A stretch of 39,204 bases of DNA, from NCBI GenBank assembly GCA_049604415.1, contig JBMYTN010000036.1:1-39204 (forward strand), read 5' to 3'. The position numbers and the translations under genes were made by a program. Positions 15,574 to 23,872 of the stretch are shown here, piece after piece. The notes below the pieces were generated by a model. That model saw nothing but the letters and a program-made list of their open reading frames with translations, had not been told where the DNA came from and did not search any database. Positions within the stretch are counted from its first letter, which is position 1, and each line of letters begins with the position of its first letter. The stretch comes from JBMYTN01 sp049604415 (GTDB taxonomy: Bacteria; Pseudomonadota; Alphaproteobacteria; Rhodospirillales; Rhodospirillaceae).

Positions 15574-17513
15574 GGATCTGGCCTGTCTTGGCCCTGGGGC
15601 TGTTGTTGGTGGGCTTTGCTCCGCCCGCACAGGCCCAAACCGGCGGTCTGGAGACTGAAGTGCCGTTCCTGGCCCCACAGGTGGCGTCCGGCGATCTGCC
15701 GCCGATGATTGAGCGCCTGCCCGCCGCCCCGGCCATTGCCGAATTCGATTTCGGGGAAATGCCCGGCCAATATGGCGGCCAGATCCGGACCCTGCTGGCC
15801 CGGCCCAAGGATGTGCGCCAGCTTCATGTTTATGGCTATGCCCGGTTGGTGGGCTATGACCGGGATCTGAATTTGCGCCCCGATATTCTGGCTGATGTGG
15901 ATGTCATCGAGGGCCGGATCTTCACCCTGCATCTGCGCCCGGGCCATCGCTGGTCCGATGGCCACCCCTTCACCACGGCTGATTTCCGCTATTGGTGGGA
16001 GGATGTGGTCCAGGATACAGATCTCAGCTTGGCCGGAGCCCCGTTGGAAATGCGGGTCAATGGCCAGGAGCCGGTGGTCACGATCCTTGATGAGGTGACG
16101 GTGCGCTATGAATGGCCCGCGCCGAACCCAAATTTCCTGCCCGCTTTGGCGCGGCCAAACCCGCTGCTGATCTATCGCCCGGCCCATTATCTGAGCCAGT
16201 TCCACCGCAAGCATCAGACCCCGCAACGGATCGCCGATCTGGTGACCCAAGAAAATGTCCGCGATTGGGTGGCGCTGCATTTCCGCAAGGATCGGCTCTA
16301 TCGGATGGACAATCCGGAGATCCCAAGCCTGCAGCCCTGGATCCCCTTGACCGAGGCCCCGGCGGATCGCTTTGTCTTTGAGCGCAACCCGTTTTATCAC
16401 CGCATCGACCCTTCCGGGCGGCAGCTGCCTTATGTGGACCGGGTGGTGGCGACCATCGCCGATGGCGGGTTGATCCCGGCCAAAACCGGGGCCGGGGAAA
16501 GCGATTTACAGGGCCGCGCCTTGGGCTTTGGCAATTATACCTTCCTGAAGCAGGCCGCAGAGCGCAATGGCTATAAGGTGCATTTGTGGAAGCAGGCCGC
16601 CGGATCGCATTTGGCGCTCTATCCCAATCTGCACACCCAGGATCCGGTCTGGCGCTCCCTGATGCGCGAGGCGGATTTCCGCCGCGCCCTATCGCTGGGC
16701 ATCAACCGGGCCGAGCTGAACCAAGTGGTCTATTACGGTCTGGCCATGCCGCAAAACAACTCGGCTTTGCCCGGCAGCCCGCTTTATGATCCGGCCATCG
16801 CCCGGCTCTACACTGGCTTTGATCAGGACATGGCCAACCAACTGCTCGATGGGTTGGGCCTGACCGAGCGCGACAGTGCGGGCACCCGGCTGCTGCCCGA
16901 TGGCCGACCGCTGGAATTGGTGGTTGAGGCCGGTGGGGCGGGCAGCGAGATTGCCGATATCTTGCAGCTGATCGGGGATAGCTGGCGCGGTATTGGGGTG
17001 CGGCTGTTGACCCGCCCGGTCCAGGTCGAGCTGCTGAAAAACCGGGTCTTTACCGGCTCTACCCTGCTGTCGGTCTGGAAGGGCGCGGAAAACGGCCTGA
17101 TCACCCCTGACAGCGCGCCGCGCGAATTCGTACCGACCCGGCAAAACCAATATCAATGGCCCGCTTGGGGCCAGTTCCTGGAGACCAAAGGGATGTCCGG
17201 AGAGCCGGTGGACATGCCCATTGCCGGGCGGTTGCTGGAGCTGGGCGAGATCTGGGAAAAGGCCCTGGACCGGCAAACCCGGGCCCAGGCTTGGCGGGAA
17301 ATCCTGGCGATCCATGCGGATCAGCAATTCACCATCGGGCTGGTGTCCGAGGTGCTGCATCCGGTCGTGATTTCGGCCCGGCTGCGCAATATGCCGGAAG
17401 AAGGCATTTGGAACTGGGATCCCGGCGCGCATTTCGGGCTCTATCAGCCCGACCGGTTCTGGTGGGATGACCCGGAGCGCCGGGCGGAAACCACGCCGGA
17501 GGGTCCGTCATGA
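15570..17513 (+). CDS. Extracellular solute-binding protein, peptide family 5 (YejA-like)
   Basis: This 647-residue protein has a clear signal peptide (MRIWPVLALGLLLVGFAPPAQA), so it is exported to the periplasm. The remainder matches the family 5 binding proteins for oligopeptides, as in YejA. Features include LRPGHRWSDGHPFTTADFRYWWED (about 120-143) and FERNPFYHRIDPSGRQLPYVD (about 270-290). The central region contains the usual lobe-crossing segments, and the length is near that of YejA. It overlaps the ATPase gene by 4 bases and the carbamoyltransferase gene by 4 bases. The family binds peptides, and YejA-type systems can take up peptide antibiotics. The actual ligand here is unknown. Confidence 0.88.
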   Translation: MRIWPVLALGLLLVGFAPPAQAQTGGLETEVPFLAPQVASGDLPPMIERLPAAPAIAEFDFGEMPGQYGGQIRTLLARPKDVRQLHVYGYARLVGYDRDLNLRPDILADVDVIEGRIFTLHLRPGHRWSDGHPFTTADFRYWWEDVVQDTDLSLAGAPLEMRVNGQEPVVTILDEVTVRYEWPAPNPNFLPALARPNPLLIYRPAHYLSQFHRKHQTPQRIADLVTQENVRDWVALHFRKDRLYRMDNPEIPSLQPWIPLTEAPADRFVFERNPFYHRIDPSGRQLPYVDRVVATIADGGLIPAKTGAGESDLQGRALGFGNYTFLKQAAERNGYKVHLWKQAAGSHLALYPNLHTQDPVWRSLMREADFRRALSLGINRAELNQVVYYGLAMPQNNSALPGSPLYDPAIARLYTGFDQDMANQLLDGLGLTERDSAGTRLLPDGRPLELVVEAGGAGSEIADILQLIGDSWRGIGVRLLTRPVQVELLKNRVFTGSTLLSVWKGAENGLITPDSAPREFVPTRQNQYQWPAWGQFLETKGMSGEPVDMPIAGRLLELGEIWEKALDRQTRAQAWREILAIHADQQFTIGLVSEVLHPVVISARLRNMPEEGIWNWDPGAHFGLYQPDRFWWDDPERRAETTPEGPS

Positions 17514-19345
17514 TCATGACCATGGCCCAACCGCAATCACCGCGCCAACGCCGGTTGCTGGCAATTCATCCCGGGGTCCATGACGGGGCGGCCTGCGCCT
17601 TTGATGGCTATGACTTGGTTGCCGCCGTGCAGCAGGAGCGCCTGACCCGTAAAAAGGGCGATGGTGGTGGCATCCCCCAGGCGGCCATTGACGAGGTTTT
17701 GGCCATCGCCGGATGGGCACCCGAGGAGGTCGATGCCCTGGCCACCACCCGGGCCGCTTTTCCGTTCCGGTTTTTCTCCGACGCCACCGAGGCGGAAATC
17801 GCCGCCCGCGCCGCCAAGGGCAAAACCTTGCTGCAAATGGCCGATCATCTGGGCAAACGCGGCCATATGGATGCGGATAAGGTTTTCCACAGCGACCTTT
17901 TGCGCACTGAACTGGGCCTGCGCCCGGACGTGCCGGTGCATTTTGCCAACCACCATAAAAGCCATGCCTTGCCCTGTCTGTTTTACACCGATTGGGACGA
18001 CGCGCTGCTGTTCACCCATGATGGCGGCGGCGATCTGGTCCATGGCAGCGTGCGGATCTACAAAAACGGCACCCTGGTCTGCCCCTATGGCGATGATGCT
18101 TGGTCTTTGGAGCAAAAGCGCATCGACAGCTTGGCTCTGGCTTACGGGTTTGCGACGGCGGCTTTGGGCTATCGGATGAACCGCCATGAGGGCAAGTTGA
18201 CCGGGTTGGCCGCCTTTGGCCAACCAACCCAGCTCGACCGCTTGGCGGCCCATTGGCAGCTGGATGGGCTTGATTTGCCGAACTCTGATCTGCCGGGCAA
18301 CAAAAGCCTGCGGGCGTTGATCGAGGAAGCTGCCCGGGATTGCGCGACGCCTGCGGATATGGCGGCCTCGATCCAAGCGCTGTTGGAGCAGTTTCTGGTC
18401 GCCAGCGTGCAGCGCTGGGTCGAGAAGGCCAAGGTCCGGCATTTGGGGCTGGCCGGGGGGGTGTTTGCCAATGTGCGGCTGAACCGTCTGCTGGCGGAAA
18501 GCACCGGCGTGGACGAGGTTTTTGTCTTCCCGGCCATGGGCGATGAGGGCCTGCCCATCGGCGCGGCCCTGTCCCACCGCCTGGAAACCGATGGCTTGCT
18601 GCATTGGTTGGAGCAAAGGCGGCGGCTCGATACGGTCCGCTTGGGCCGGGATTTCGATGCGGATATGGCGGCCTTGCTGGGCAGCGAAGTGGATCTGGAG
18701 CCGCTCCCGGGCGATCCGGCCCAGGTTGCCGCCGATCTGTTGGCCGCCGGGGGCATTGGCGCGCTCTATTCCGGTCGGATGGAATATGGTCCCCGGGCCT
18801 TGGGCGCGCGGTCGATCCTGGCCTCCCCGGCGGATCGGGCGGTCAACCAAACCCTAAATGACCGCCTGGCCCGCACCGAGTTCATGCCCTTTGCGCCCTA
18901 TGTGCTGGCCGAGGACGCCGCCGAGGTGTTCGAGGTCACCCCGGTCAACCGCTATGCCTGCCGCTTTATGACCATCACTTGTGCGGTGAAGCCCGAGTGG
19001 ATCGAGAAGATCCCGGCGGTGGTCCATGTGGATGGCACCGCCCGACCCCAGGTGATTGACCCGGAAGAGAACCCGCTCTATGCGGCGATCCTGCGGGCGT
19101 TTAAGGCTCGGACCGGTCTGCCGGTGTTGGTCGATACCAGCTTCAACGCCCATGAGGAGCCGATCATCAACCGCCCCGAAGAGGCCCTGGCGGCCCTACG
19201 CGCCGGGCGGATCGACTTTTTGATCACCGAGGCCGGGGTGGTGCGCATCAAGGCTGTGGCCAAGGCTGGGGCCAAGACTGGGTACGGTGACGGGGACGGG
19301 GGCGGAGCGACGGACCAAGTCGCGGGGGACGCGGTGCCATGCTGA
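17510..19345 (+). CDS. O-carbamoyltransferase of the NodU/CmcH family
   Basis: This 611-residue enzyme has the two-part architecture of TobZ/NodU/CmcH carbamoyltransferases. The N-terminal Kae1-like region carries NHHKSHA (147-153), with the metal-binding histidines, and a DGGGD loop (171-175). LGLAGGVFANVRLN spans about 312-325. The C-terminal YrdC-like region contains GRMEYGPRALGARSILA (422-438) and TSFNAHEEPI (543-552). The family makes carbamoyl-adenylate from carbamoyl phosphate and ATP, then carbamoylates a hydroxyl on a sugar or natural product. The ATG at 17510 has GGAGG seven bases upstream. It overlaps the binding-protein stop by 4 bases and the permease start by 7 bases, so it is fully embedded in the transporter operon. 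The C-terminal 25 residues are Gly/Asp-rich and probably disordered. Confidence 0.9.
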   Translation: MIMTMAQPQSPRQRRLLAIHPGVHDGAACAFDGYDLVAAVQQERLTRKKGDGGGIPQAAIDEVLAIAGWAPEEVDALATTRAAFPFRFFSDATEAEIAARAAKGKTLLQMADHLGKRGHMDADKVFHSDLLRTELGLRPDVPVHFANHHKSHALPCLFYTDWDDALLFTHDGGGDLVHGSVRIYKNGTLVCPYGDDAWSLEQKRIDSLALAYGFATAALGYRMNRHEGKLTGLAAFGQPTQLDRLAAHWQLDGLDLPNSDLPGNKSLRALIEEAARDCATPADMAASIQALLEQFLVASVQRWVEKAKVRHLGLAGGVFANVRLNRLLAESTGVDEVFVFPAMGDEGLPIGAALSHRLETDGLLHWLEQRRRLDTVRLGRDFDADMAALLGSEVDLEPLPGDPAQVAADLLAAGGIGALYSGRMEYGPRALGARSILASPADRAVNQTLNDRLARTEFMPFAPYVLAEDAAEVFEVTPVNRYACRFMTITCAVKPEWIEKIPAVVHVDGTARPQVIDPEENPLYAAILRAFKARTGLPVLVDTSFNAHEEPIINRPEEALAALRAGRIDFLITEAGVVRIKAVAKAGAKTGYGDGDGGGATDQVAGDAVPC

Positions 19346-20337
19346 GCTACGCTATCCGCCGCATGGCCACCATGGGCCTGACCCTGGGCATCATCAGCCT
19401 GTTGGTATTTGTCATCATCCAGCTGCCGCCCGGCGACTATCTGACCACCTATGTGGCGGAGCTGGAAGCCCAGGGCGAGCAGGCCAGTGCCGAGAAGATC
19501 GAGTTTCTTCGCGCCCGCTATGGCCTCGACCAGCCAATGTGGCTGCAATACCTGACGTGGGTTGGCGGGCTGCTGCAAGGCGATCTTGGTTGGTCTTTTG
19601 AACATGAAAAACCGGTGGCCGAGCTGATCGGCGATACGGTGTTGCTGACCATTGTGCTGAACATCGCCACCATCATATTCGTCTATGCGGTGTCCTTCCC
19701 GATCGGGATTTATTCGGCGACCCATCAATATAGCTGGGGCGATCATGGCCTGACCTTCTTGGGCTTTCTCGGTCTGGCAACGCCGAACTTCCTGCTGGCT
19801 TTGGTGTTGCTCTATTTGGGCAATCGCTGGTTTGGCACCTCCATTGGCGGGCTGATGGATCCGATCTATCTCGACCAGCCCTGGTCCCTGGCCAAAATGG
19901 GCTCGGTGCTCGAGCATCTCTGGGTGCCCACCGTGGTGATTGGGACGGCGGGCACGGCGGGCATGATCCGGCGGCTGCGGGCCAATCTGCTTGATGAGCT
20001 GAACCGGCAATATGTCATCACCGCCCGGGCCAAGGGCCTGTCGGAGGGGCGCAATTTGCGGCGCTACCCCCTGCGCATGGCCCTTAACCCCTTCATTGCC
20101 GACATTGGCAATCTGCTGCCGGAGATCGTCTCGGGCTCGGTGATTGTGTCCGTGGTCATGTCCTTGCCGACCACCGGGCCGCTGCTGCTGGCCTCCTTGC
20201 GCAGCCAGGATATGTATCTGGCCGGGTCGTTCCTAATGTTCCTGGCCCTGTTGACGGTGTTGGGCATGTTGGTCTCTGACCTGTTATTGGCGGTGTTGGA
20301 TCCCCGGATCCGCCTGTCCGGGGGGCGTGACCGATGA
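19339..20337 (+). CDS. Peptide-type ABC transporter permease (DppB/YejB-like)
   Basis: This 332-residue inner-membrane permease has the N-terminal arrangement typical of DppB/YejB: a first helix (about 10-30), then a periplasmic loop containing DYLTTYVAEL and the FLRARYGLDQPMWLQYLTW segment. Five further helices follow. The cytoplasmic EAA-type loop that docks the ATPase lies at about 225-255 (YVITARAKGLSEGRNL). It pairs with the next gene product to form the channel. The start codon lies inside the end of the carbamoyltransferase gene (ATGCTGA), and its own stop overlaps the next start in ATGA. Confidence 0.9.
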   Translation: MLSYAIRRMATMGLTLGIISLLVFVIIQLPPGDYLTTYVAELEAQGEQASAEKIEFLRARYGLDQPMWLQYLTWVGGLLQGDLGWSFEHEKPVAELIGDTVLLTIVLNIATIIFVYAVSFPIGIYSATHQYSWGDHGLTFLGFLGLATPNFLLALVLLYLGNRWFGTSIGGLMDPIYLDQPWSLAKMGSVLEHLWVPTVVIGTAGTAGMIRRLRANLLDELNRQYVITARAKGLSEGRNLRRYPLRMALNPFIADIGNLLPEIVSGSVIVSVVMSLPTTGPLLLASLRSQDMYLAGSFLMFLALLTVLGMLVSDLLLAVLDPRIRLSGGRDR

Positions 20338-21800
20338 GCGGTCCTTCAGACAACGGCTCCGATCAGCGCAAAACCCCGCCGCCGCTGTCCACCGGCTATG
20401 GGGCCGAACCGGTGCAAGGACCCTCCGTGGACGGGGCTGCTCCAGACGATCCAAAGGCCGGGACCGCTGGTACCCCCCTGACGGCCACAGGCTCGACGGC
20501 GGGTATGGCCCCACCAGTGGGGTCTTCGGCGGTTGGATCCTCTCCGGTTGGGTCCTCGACAGGGGCACCGGTTGCCCCGGCTTTGGCGATCCCCGCCGTG
20601 GCACAGGATGGACCGGCGACGCCATTGGAAGGCGGCTCCGGACCGCTGGTGCATTATGTCGATCCGGCCCCGTTTGATCCGCAGGAAGCCGAGGCCCTGA
20701 CGCCGGAGCAGGAGAAGGTCTATCTGGCTTCGCAATGGCGGATGATGTGGTGGCGGCTGAAGCGCCATAAGCTGGCCGTATGGGCCGGGGCGATCCTGAT
20801 CTTCTTTTATGTCTCGGCCCTGTTCATCGAAATCCTGGTGCCCTATGGCCGGGACAGCCGGGATATCGATCATATTCTGGCCCCGCCGCAAGTGGTCCAG
20901 TTTTTCCATAATGGCCAGTTCATCGGCCCCTTTGTCTATGGCTATGACTACCGGCTGAACATGGAGACCTTGAAGCGGGAATACACACCCAATCCGCAAA
21001 AGGTCCAGCCGATCCGCTTTTTCTGTCTGGGCGATGAATATGCCTTTTGGGGCTTCAATGGGCTGGAAAGCCGGTTCCACCTGTTCTGCCCGGCGGAGGG
21101 GGGCACGCTCTATCTGCTGGGCACCGACCGGTTGGGCCGCGATATGCTCTCGCGCATTGCCCATGGTTCGCGGATTTCCTTAACGGTTGGTCTGATCGGC
21201 ATTGCGGTCAGTTTCCTGTTGGGGATCACCTTGGGCGGATTGGCCGGCTATTTGGGTGGCTGGGTTGATGATGTGATCCAGCGGCTGATCGAGGTCATGC
21301 GCTCGATCCCGCATTTGCCGTTATGGATGGCCTTGTCCGCTGCGGTGCCGGTGAATTGGAGCCCGGTGGCGGTTTATCTGTGCATCACCATCATTTTGGG
21401 TCTGGTGGACTGGCCCGGTTTGGCCCGCGCAGTGCGCTCCAAATTGTTGGCGTTGCGCGAAGAGGACTATGTCTCGGCGGCGGTGATGATGGGGGCGAAG
21501 CCAAAGCGGATCATTGCCGGGCATTTGCTGCCCAACTTCATGAGCCATTTGATCGCCTCGATCACCTTGTCGATCCCGTCCATGATCCTGGCGGAAACGG
21601 CCCTGTCCTTCCTTGGTTTGGGCCTGCGCCCGCCGGTGACCAGCTGGGGGGTGCTGCTGACCGAAGCCCAGAATATTGAGGCCGTGGTGCTCTATCCCTG
21701 GCTGATGATGCCGGTGGTGCCGGTGATCATCACCGTGCTGGCGTTTAATTTCCTCGGCGATGGCCTGCGCGATGCCGCCGACCCCTATAAGGCGGTTTGA
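20334..21800 (+). CDS. Peptide-type ABC transporter permease (DppC/YejE-like) with long disordered N-terminal tail
   Basis: This 488-residue permease is the DppC/YejE-like partner. The membrane core includes a first helix (about 146-168), a large periplasmic insertion (about 170-262, also characteristic of YejE), then GTDRLGRDMLSRIAHG and the remaining helices. The EAA-type loop (YVSAAVMMGAKPKRIIAGH) lies near residue 378. Unusually, the first 115 or so residues are a Gly/Ser/Pro/Thr-rich region with VGSS repeated three times. It would lie in the cytoplasm and looks disordered. The ATGA overlap with the preceding gene supports the long start, and no better start lies just before the core. It closes the five-gene operon. 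Confidence 0.88.
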   Translation: MSGPSDNGSDQRKTPPPLSTGYGAEPVQGPSVDGAAPDDPKAGTAGTPLTATGSTAGMAPPVGSSAVGSSPVGSSTGAPVAPALAIPAVAQDGPATPLEGGSGPLVHYVDPAPFDPQEAEALTPEQEKVYLASQWRMMWWRLKRHKLAVWAGAILIFFYVSALFIEILVPYGRDSRDIDHILAPPQVVQFFHNGQFIGPFVYGYDYRLNMETLKREYTPNPQKVQPIRFFCLGDEYAFWGFNGLESRFHLFCPAEGGTLYLLGTDRLGRDMLSRIAHGSRISLTVGLIGIAVSFLLGITLGGLAGYLGGWVDDVIQRLIEVMRSIPHLPLWMALSAAVPVNWSPVAVYLCITIILGLVDWPGLARAVRSKLLALREEDYVSAAVMMGAKPKRIIAGHLLPNFMSHLIASITLSIPSMILAETALSFLGLGLRPPVTSWGVLLTEAQNIEAVVLYPWLMMPVVPVIITVLAFNFLGDGLRDAADPYKAV

Positions 21801-21815
21801 GGGAAGCGGTTTAGG

Positions 21816-21833
21816 GCTTTGGGTGGCTAAAGC
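21816..21833. terminator. Weak hairpin between convergent permease and methyltransferase genes
   Basis: GCTTT and AAAGC form a 5-bp stem with an 8-base loop in the 26-base gap between two convergent genes. It runs into the last codons of the methyltransferase gene. There is no long T-run, so a role as a bidirectional terminator is only possible. Confidence 0.25.
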
Positions 21834-22465
21834 TTGATGGTGAAGAGCTGGCAGTTTGGCATGTCCGGGATCAGGGTCATGCGTTCGGAAAACAGGTTCA
21901 TAAAGACATCAATCCCAGGCTTGGCGGCGTCCAAGGGATTGCCGGTCCGGTCCTTTTCCTCTTCCCAGAGATAGTCGTCAAAGACCATCAGGCCACCGCT
22001 TTTCAGCAGCGGGAAAGCCATGACCGCATCGCTGAGCACATCCGGGGCCCGGTGGGAGCCATCCAGATAGATGAAATCATAATGGTCCGTCCGGCCCTCG
22101 GCGATCAGGGTGGCGAGGCCGAGGGTCGACAGCGCTTTGATCTTGCGGAATTGGGCCGACGGGGTCCGGTTGCCCAATGCCAGGGCGATATTGGCATCAA
22201 ACCGGGCTTCCACGATCGCCATATCGATGTCTTGGAATTCTTGGCTGCCCCGCCAGCTGTCGATGCAATGGAGGGTGATCGGGTCCCCCGGGGCCGCATG
22301 GTCTAAGATGAAGCAGCTCGACCGGCCTTCAAAGCAGCCGACCTCCAAGAACGTCTTTGGGTTGAAGGTCTTAAACAGGGGGCGCCAGAAATCGGAGGCC
22401 GCCATGATTGTGTCGCCGATTGCGAGCTTGTGATTGAGCCAGTCTGTTGTAAAAGCGTAGGGCAT
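21827..22465 (-). CDS. Class I SAM-dependent methyltransferase (Methyltransf_24-like)
   Basis: With the start chosen here this is a 212-residue Rossmann-fold methyltransferase. The SAM-binding motif I is FLEVGCFEGRSSCFIL (about 39-54). Motif II is LHCIDSW, and the later motif DFIYLDGSHRAPDV carries the acidic residues seen in the Methyltransf_24/TylF-like group. The C-terminus has GGLMVFDDYLW. Longer starts exist (ATG 22501, GTG 22585). The ATG at 22465 has GGGA upstream, and starting there keeps the gene clear of the divergent binding-protein gene. The substrate is unknown, and O-methylation of a sugar or small molecule is common in the group. It is alone on its strand here. Confidence 0.75.
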   Translation of the reverse strand: MPYAFTTDWLNHKLAIGDTIMAASDFWRPLFKTFNPKTFLEVGCFEGRSSCFILDHAAPGDPITLHCIDSWRGSQEFQDIDMAIVEARFDANIALALGNRTPSAQFRKIKALSTLGLATLIAEGRTDHYDFIYLDGSHRAPDVLSDAVMAFPLLKSGGLMVFDDYLWEEEKDRTGNPLDAAKPGIDVFMNLFSERMTLIPDMPNCQLFTIKL

Positions 22466-22570
22466 GGTGTTCCCAAAGTTCGAGGCGTCCTCCAGAGCCA
22501 TACTATATCGGCACTGGCGGGCAATGCCACCGAGGTGGGCGAAATGGGTTTTCAGGGCGGCAATCGGGTT

Positions 22571-23872
22571 ATGGGGTTGCGGCACCGCTATTATGTCGGG
22601 GCCTTCCTTGCCATGGCCGTGGGTCTGGCGGTGTCCCTAGCGGCCCCGCTGCTGACCGGCCTGGAAAAACCGCTGAACCGCAAACCGATCAAAGTCGGGG
22701 TGCTGCATTCCCTGTCCGGCACTATGGCCGTCAGTGAACAGACCGTGGCCGATGCCACCTTATTTGCCATTGCCGAGCTGAACACCGCAGGCGGTGTGTT
22801 GGGCCGTCAGGTCGAGCCGATCCTGGTCGATGGCCGCTCTGATTGGGGCTATTTCGCGCAAAAGGCCGAGGATTTGATCACCCGCCAGGAGGTCTCGGCA
22901 GTGTTTGGCTGTTGGACCTCAGCCTGCCGGAAAACCGTCCGACCAGTGTTTGAGACCCATGACCATGTGCTGTTCTACCCGGTGCAATATGAGGGGCTGG
23001 AGCGCTCGCCCAATATTCTCTACACCGGGGCGGCCCCGAACCAGCAGATCATCCCGGCGACCAAATGGTCCATGGACCATTTCGGGCAACGGATTTTTTT
23101 GGTCGGCTCGGATTATGTGTTCCCGCGCACCGCCAATGAAATCATCCGCACCCAGGTCGAGCTTTTGCAGGGCGAGATTGTCGCCGAGGCCTATCGGCCC
23201 CTCGGCGCGACGGATTTCACCGAGATCGTCGCCCAGATCGTCGAAACCCGGCCCGATGTGGTGTTCAACACCATCAATGGCGACAGCAACATTGCCTTCT
23301 ATCAGGCCCTGAGGGCGGCGGGGGTGCAGTCCTATGACATCCCGGTGATGTCCTTCAGCCTCGCCGAGGCTGAAGTCCAAGCCATTGGCGCGGATCTGGT
23401 GGCGGGCGATTTTGCCGCGCGGAATTATTTCAACAGTCTGGATACTCCGGAGAATGCCCGCTTCGTCCAGGGCTTCAAAACCCTCCATGGCACGGATTAT
23501 GTCACCACAGCCCCGATGGAGGCGGCCTATTTCGGCGTTAAAATGTGGGCCAAGGCGGTGGAGGAGGCCGGGTCGGAAAACTATGCCGACTACCAGTCCA
23601 CCCTGTTGGGGCAAAGCATGCGCGCGCCCTCGGGCATCGTCTATATCGATCCGGGCAACCGCCACACCTGGCGACCGGTGTTGATTGGCCGCATGGACCC
23701 CAGCGGTGATTTTGACATTGTCTGGTCCAGCGGGCGGCCGATCCGCCCGGCCCCCTTTCCGGGCTTTTTGACCGAAGGCGAATGGCTGGCCTTTCTGGAT
23801 GGCCTGTTCCAAGGCTGGGGCGGGCGCTGGGCGGCGCAAAGCGATCAGATGGCCTCGGACAGCAGCCCATGA
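22571..23872 (+). CDS. UrtA-like periplasmic binding protein coupled to a sensor kinase
   Basis: This 433-residue protein is a clear paralogue of the UrtA encoded at 27808-29109. Shared segments include KVGVLHSLSGTMAVSE, AVFGCWTSACRK, LFYPVQYEG, YTGAAPNQQ, SDYVFPRTANEI and NTINGDSN. It has a hydrophobic N-terminal segment (about 9-30) that is a signal peptide or membrane anchor. UrtA/FmdD/AmiC-type proteins bind urea or short amides. No permease or ATPase genes adjoin it. Instead its stop overlaps the kinase start in ATGA. I therefore infer that it presents a bound ligand to the sensor domain of the kinase, as TorT does for TorS. One difference from UrtA is Arg for Trp in AARNYFNS (AAWNYFQS in UrtA). 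I chose the ATG at 22571 because upstream in-frame starts would run into the divergent methyltransferase gene. Confidence 0.85.
   Translation: MGLRHRYYVGAFLAMAVGLAVSLAAPLLTGLEKPLNRKPIKVGVLHSLSGTMAVSEQTVADATLFAIAELNTAGGVLGRQVEPILVDGRSDWGYFAQKAEDLITRQEVSAVFGCWTSACRKTVRPVFETHDHVLFYPVQYEGLERSPNILYTGAAPNQQIIPATKWSMDHFGQRIFLVGSDYVFPRTANEIIRTQVELLQGEIVAEAYRPLGATDFTEIVAQIVETRPDVVFNTINGDSNIAFYQALRAAGVQSYDIPVMSFSLAEAEVQAIGADLVAGDFAARNYFNSLDTPENARFVQGFKTLHGTDYVTTAPMEAAYFGVKMWAKAVEEAGSENYADYQSTLLGQSMRAPSGIVYIDPGNRHTWRPVLIGRMDPSGDFDIVWSSGRPIRPAPFPGFLTEGEWLAFLDGLFQGWGGRWAAQSDQMASDSSP

Noticed and set aside
22510..22526. Possible sigma-54 element before the UrtA-like sensor gene
   Set aside because: GGCAC is followed by a GC pair only nine bases after the GG pair. 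The spacing must be ten, so it was not called.
22466..22585. Longer methyltransferase start (GTG 22585 or ATG 22501)
   Set aside because: The GTG start would overlap the divergent binding-protein gene and has no ribosome binding site. The ATG at 22465 has one and keeps the full methyltransferase fold. The ATG at 22501 cannot be wholly excluded.
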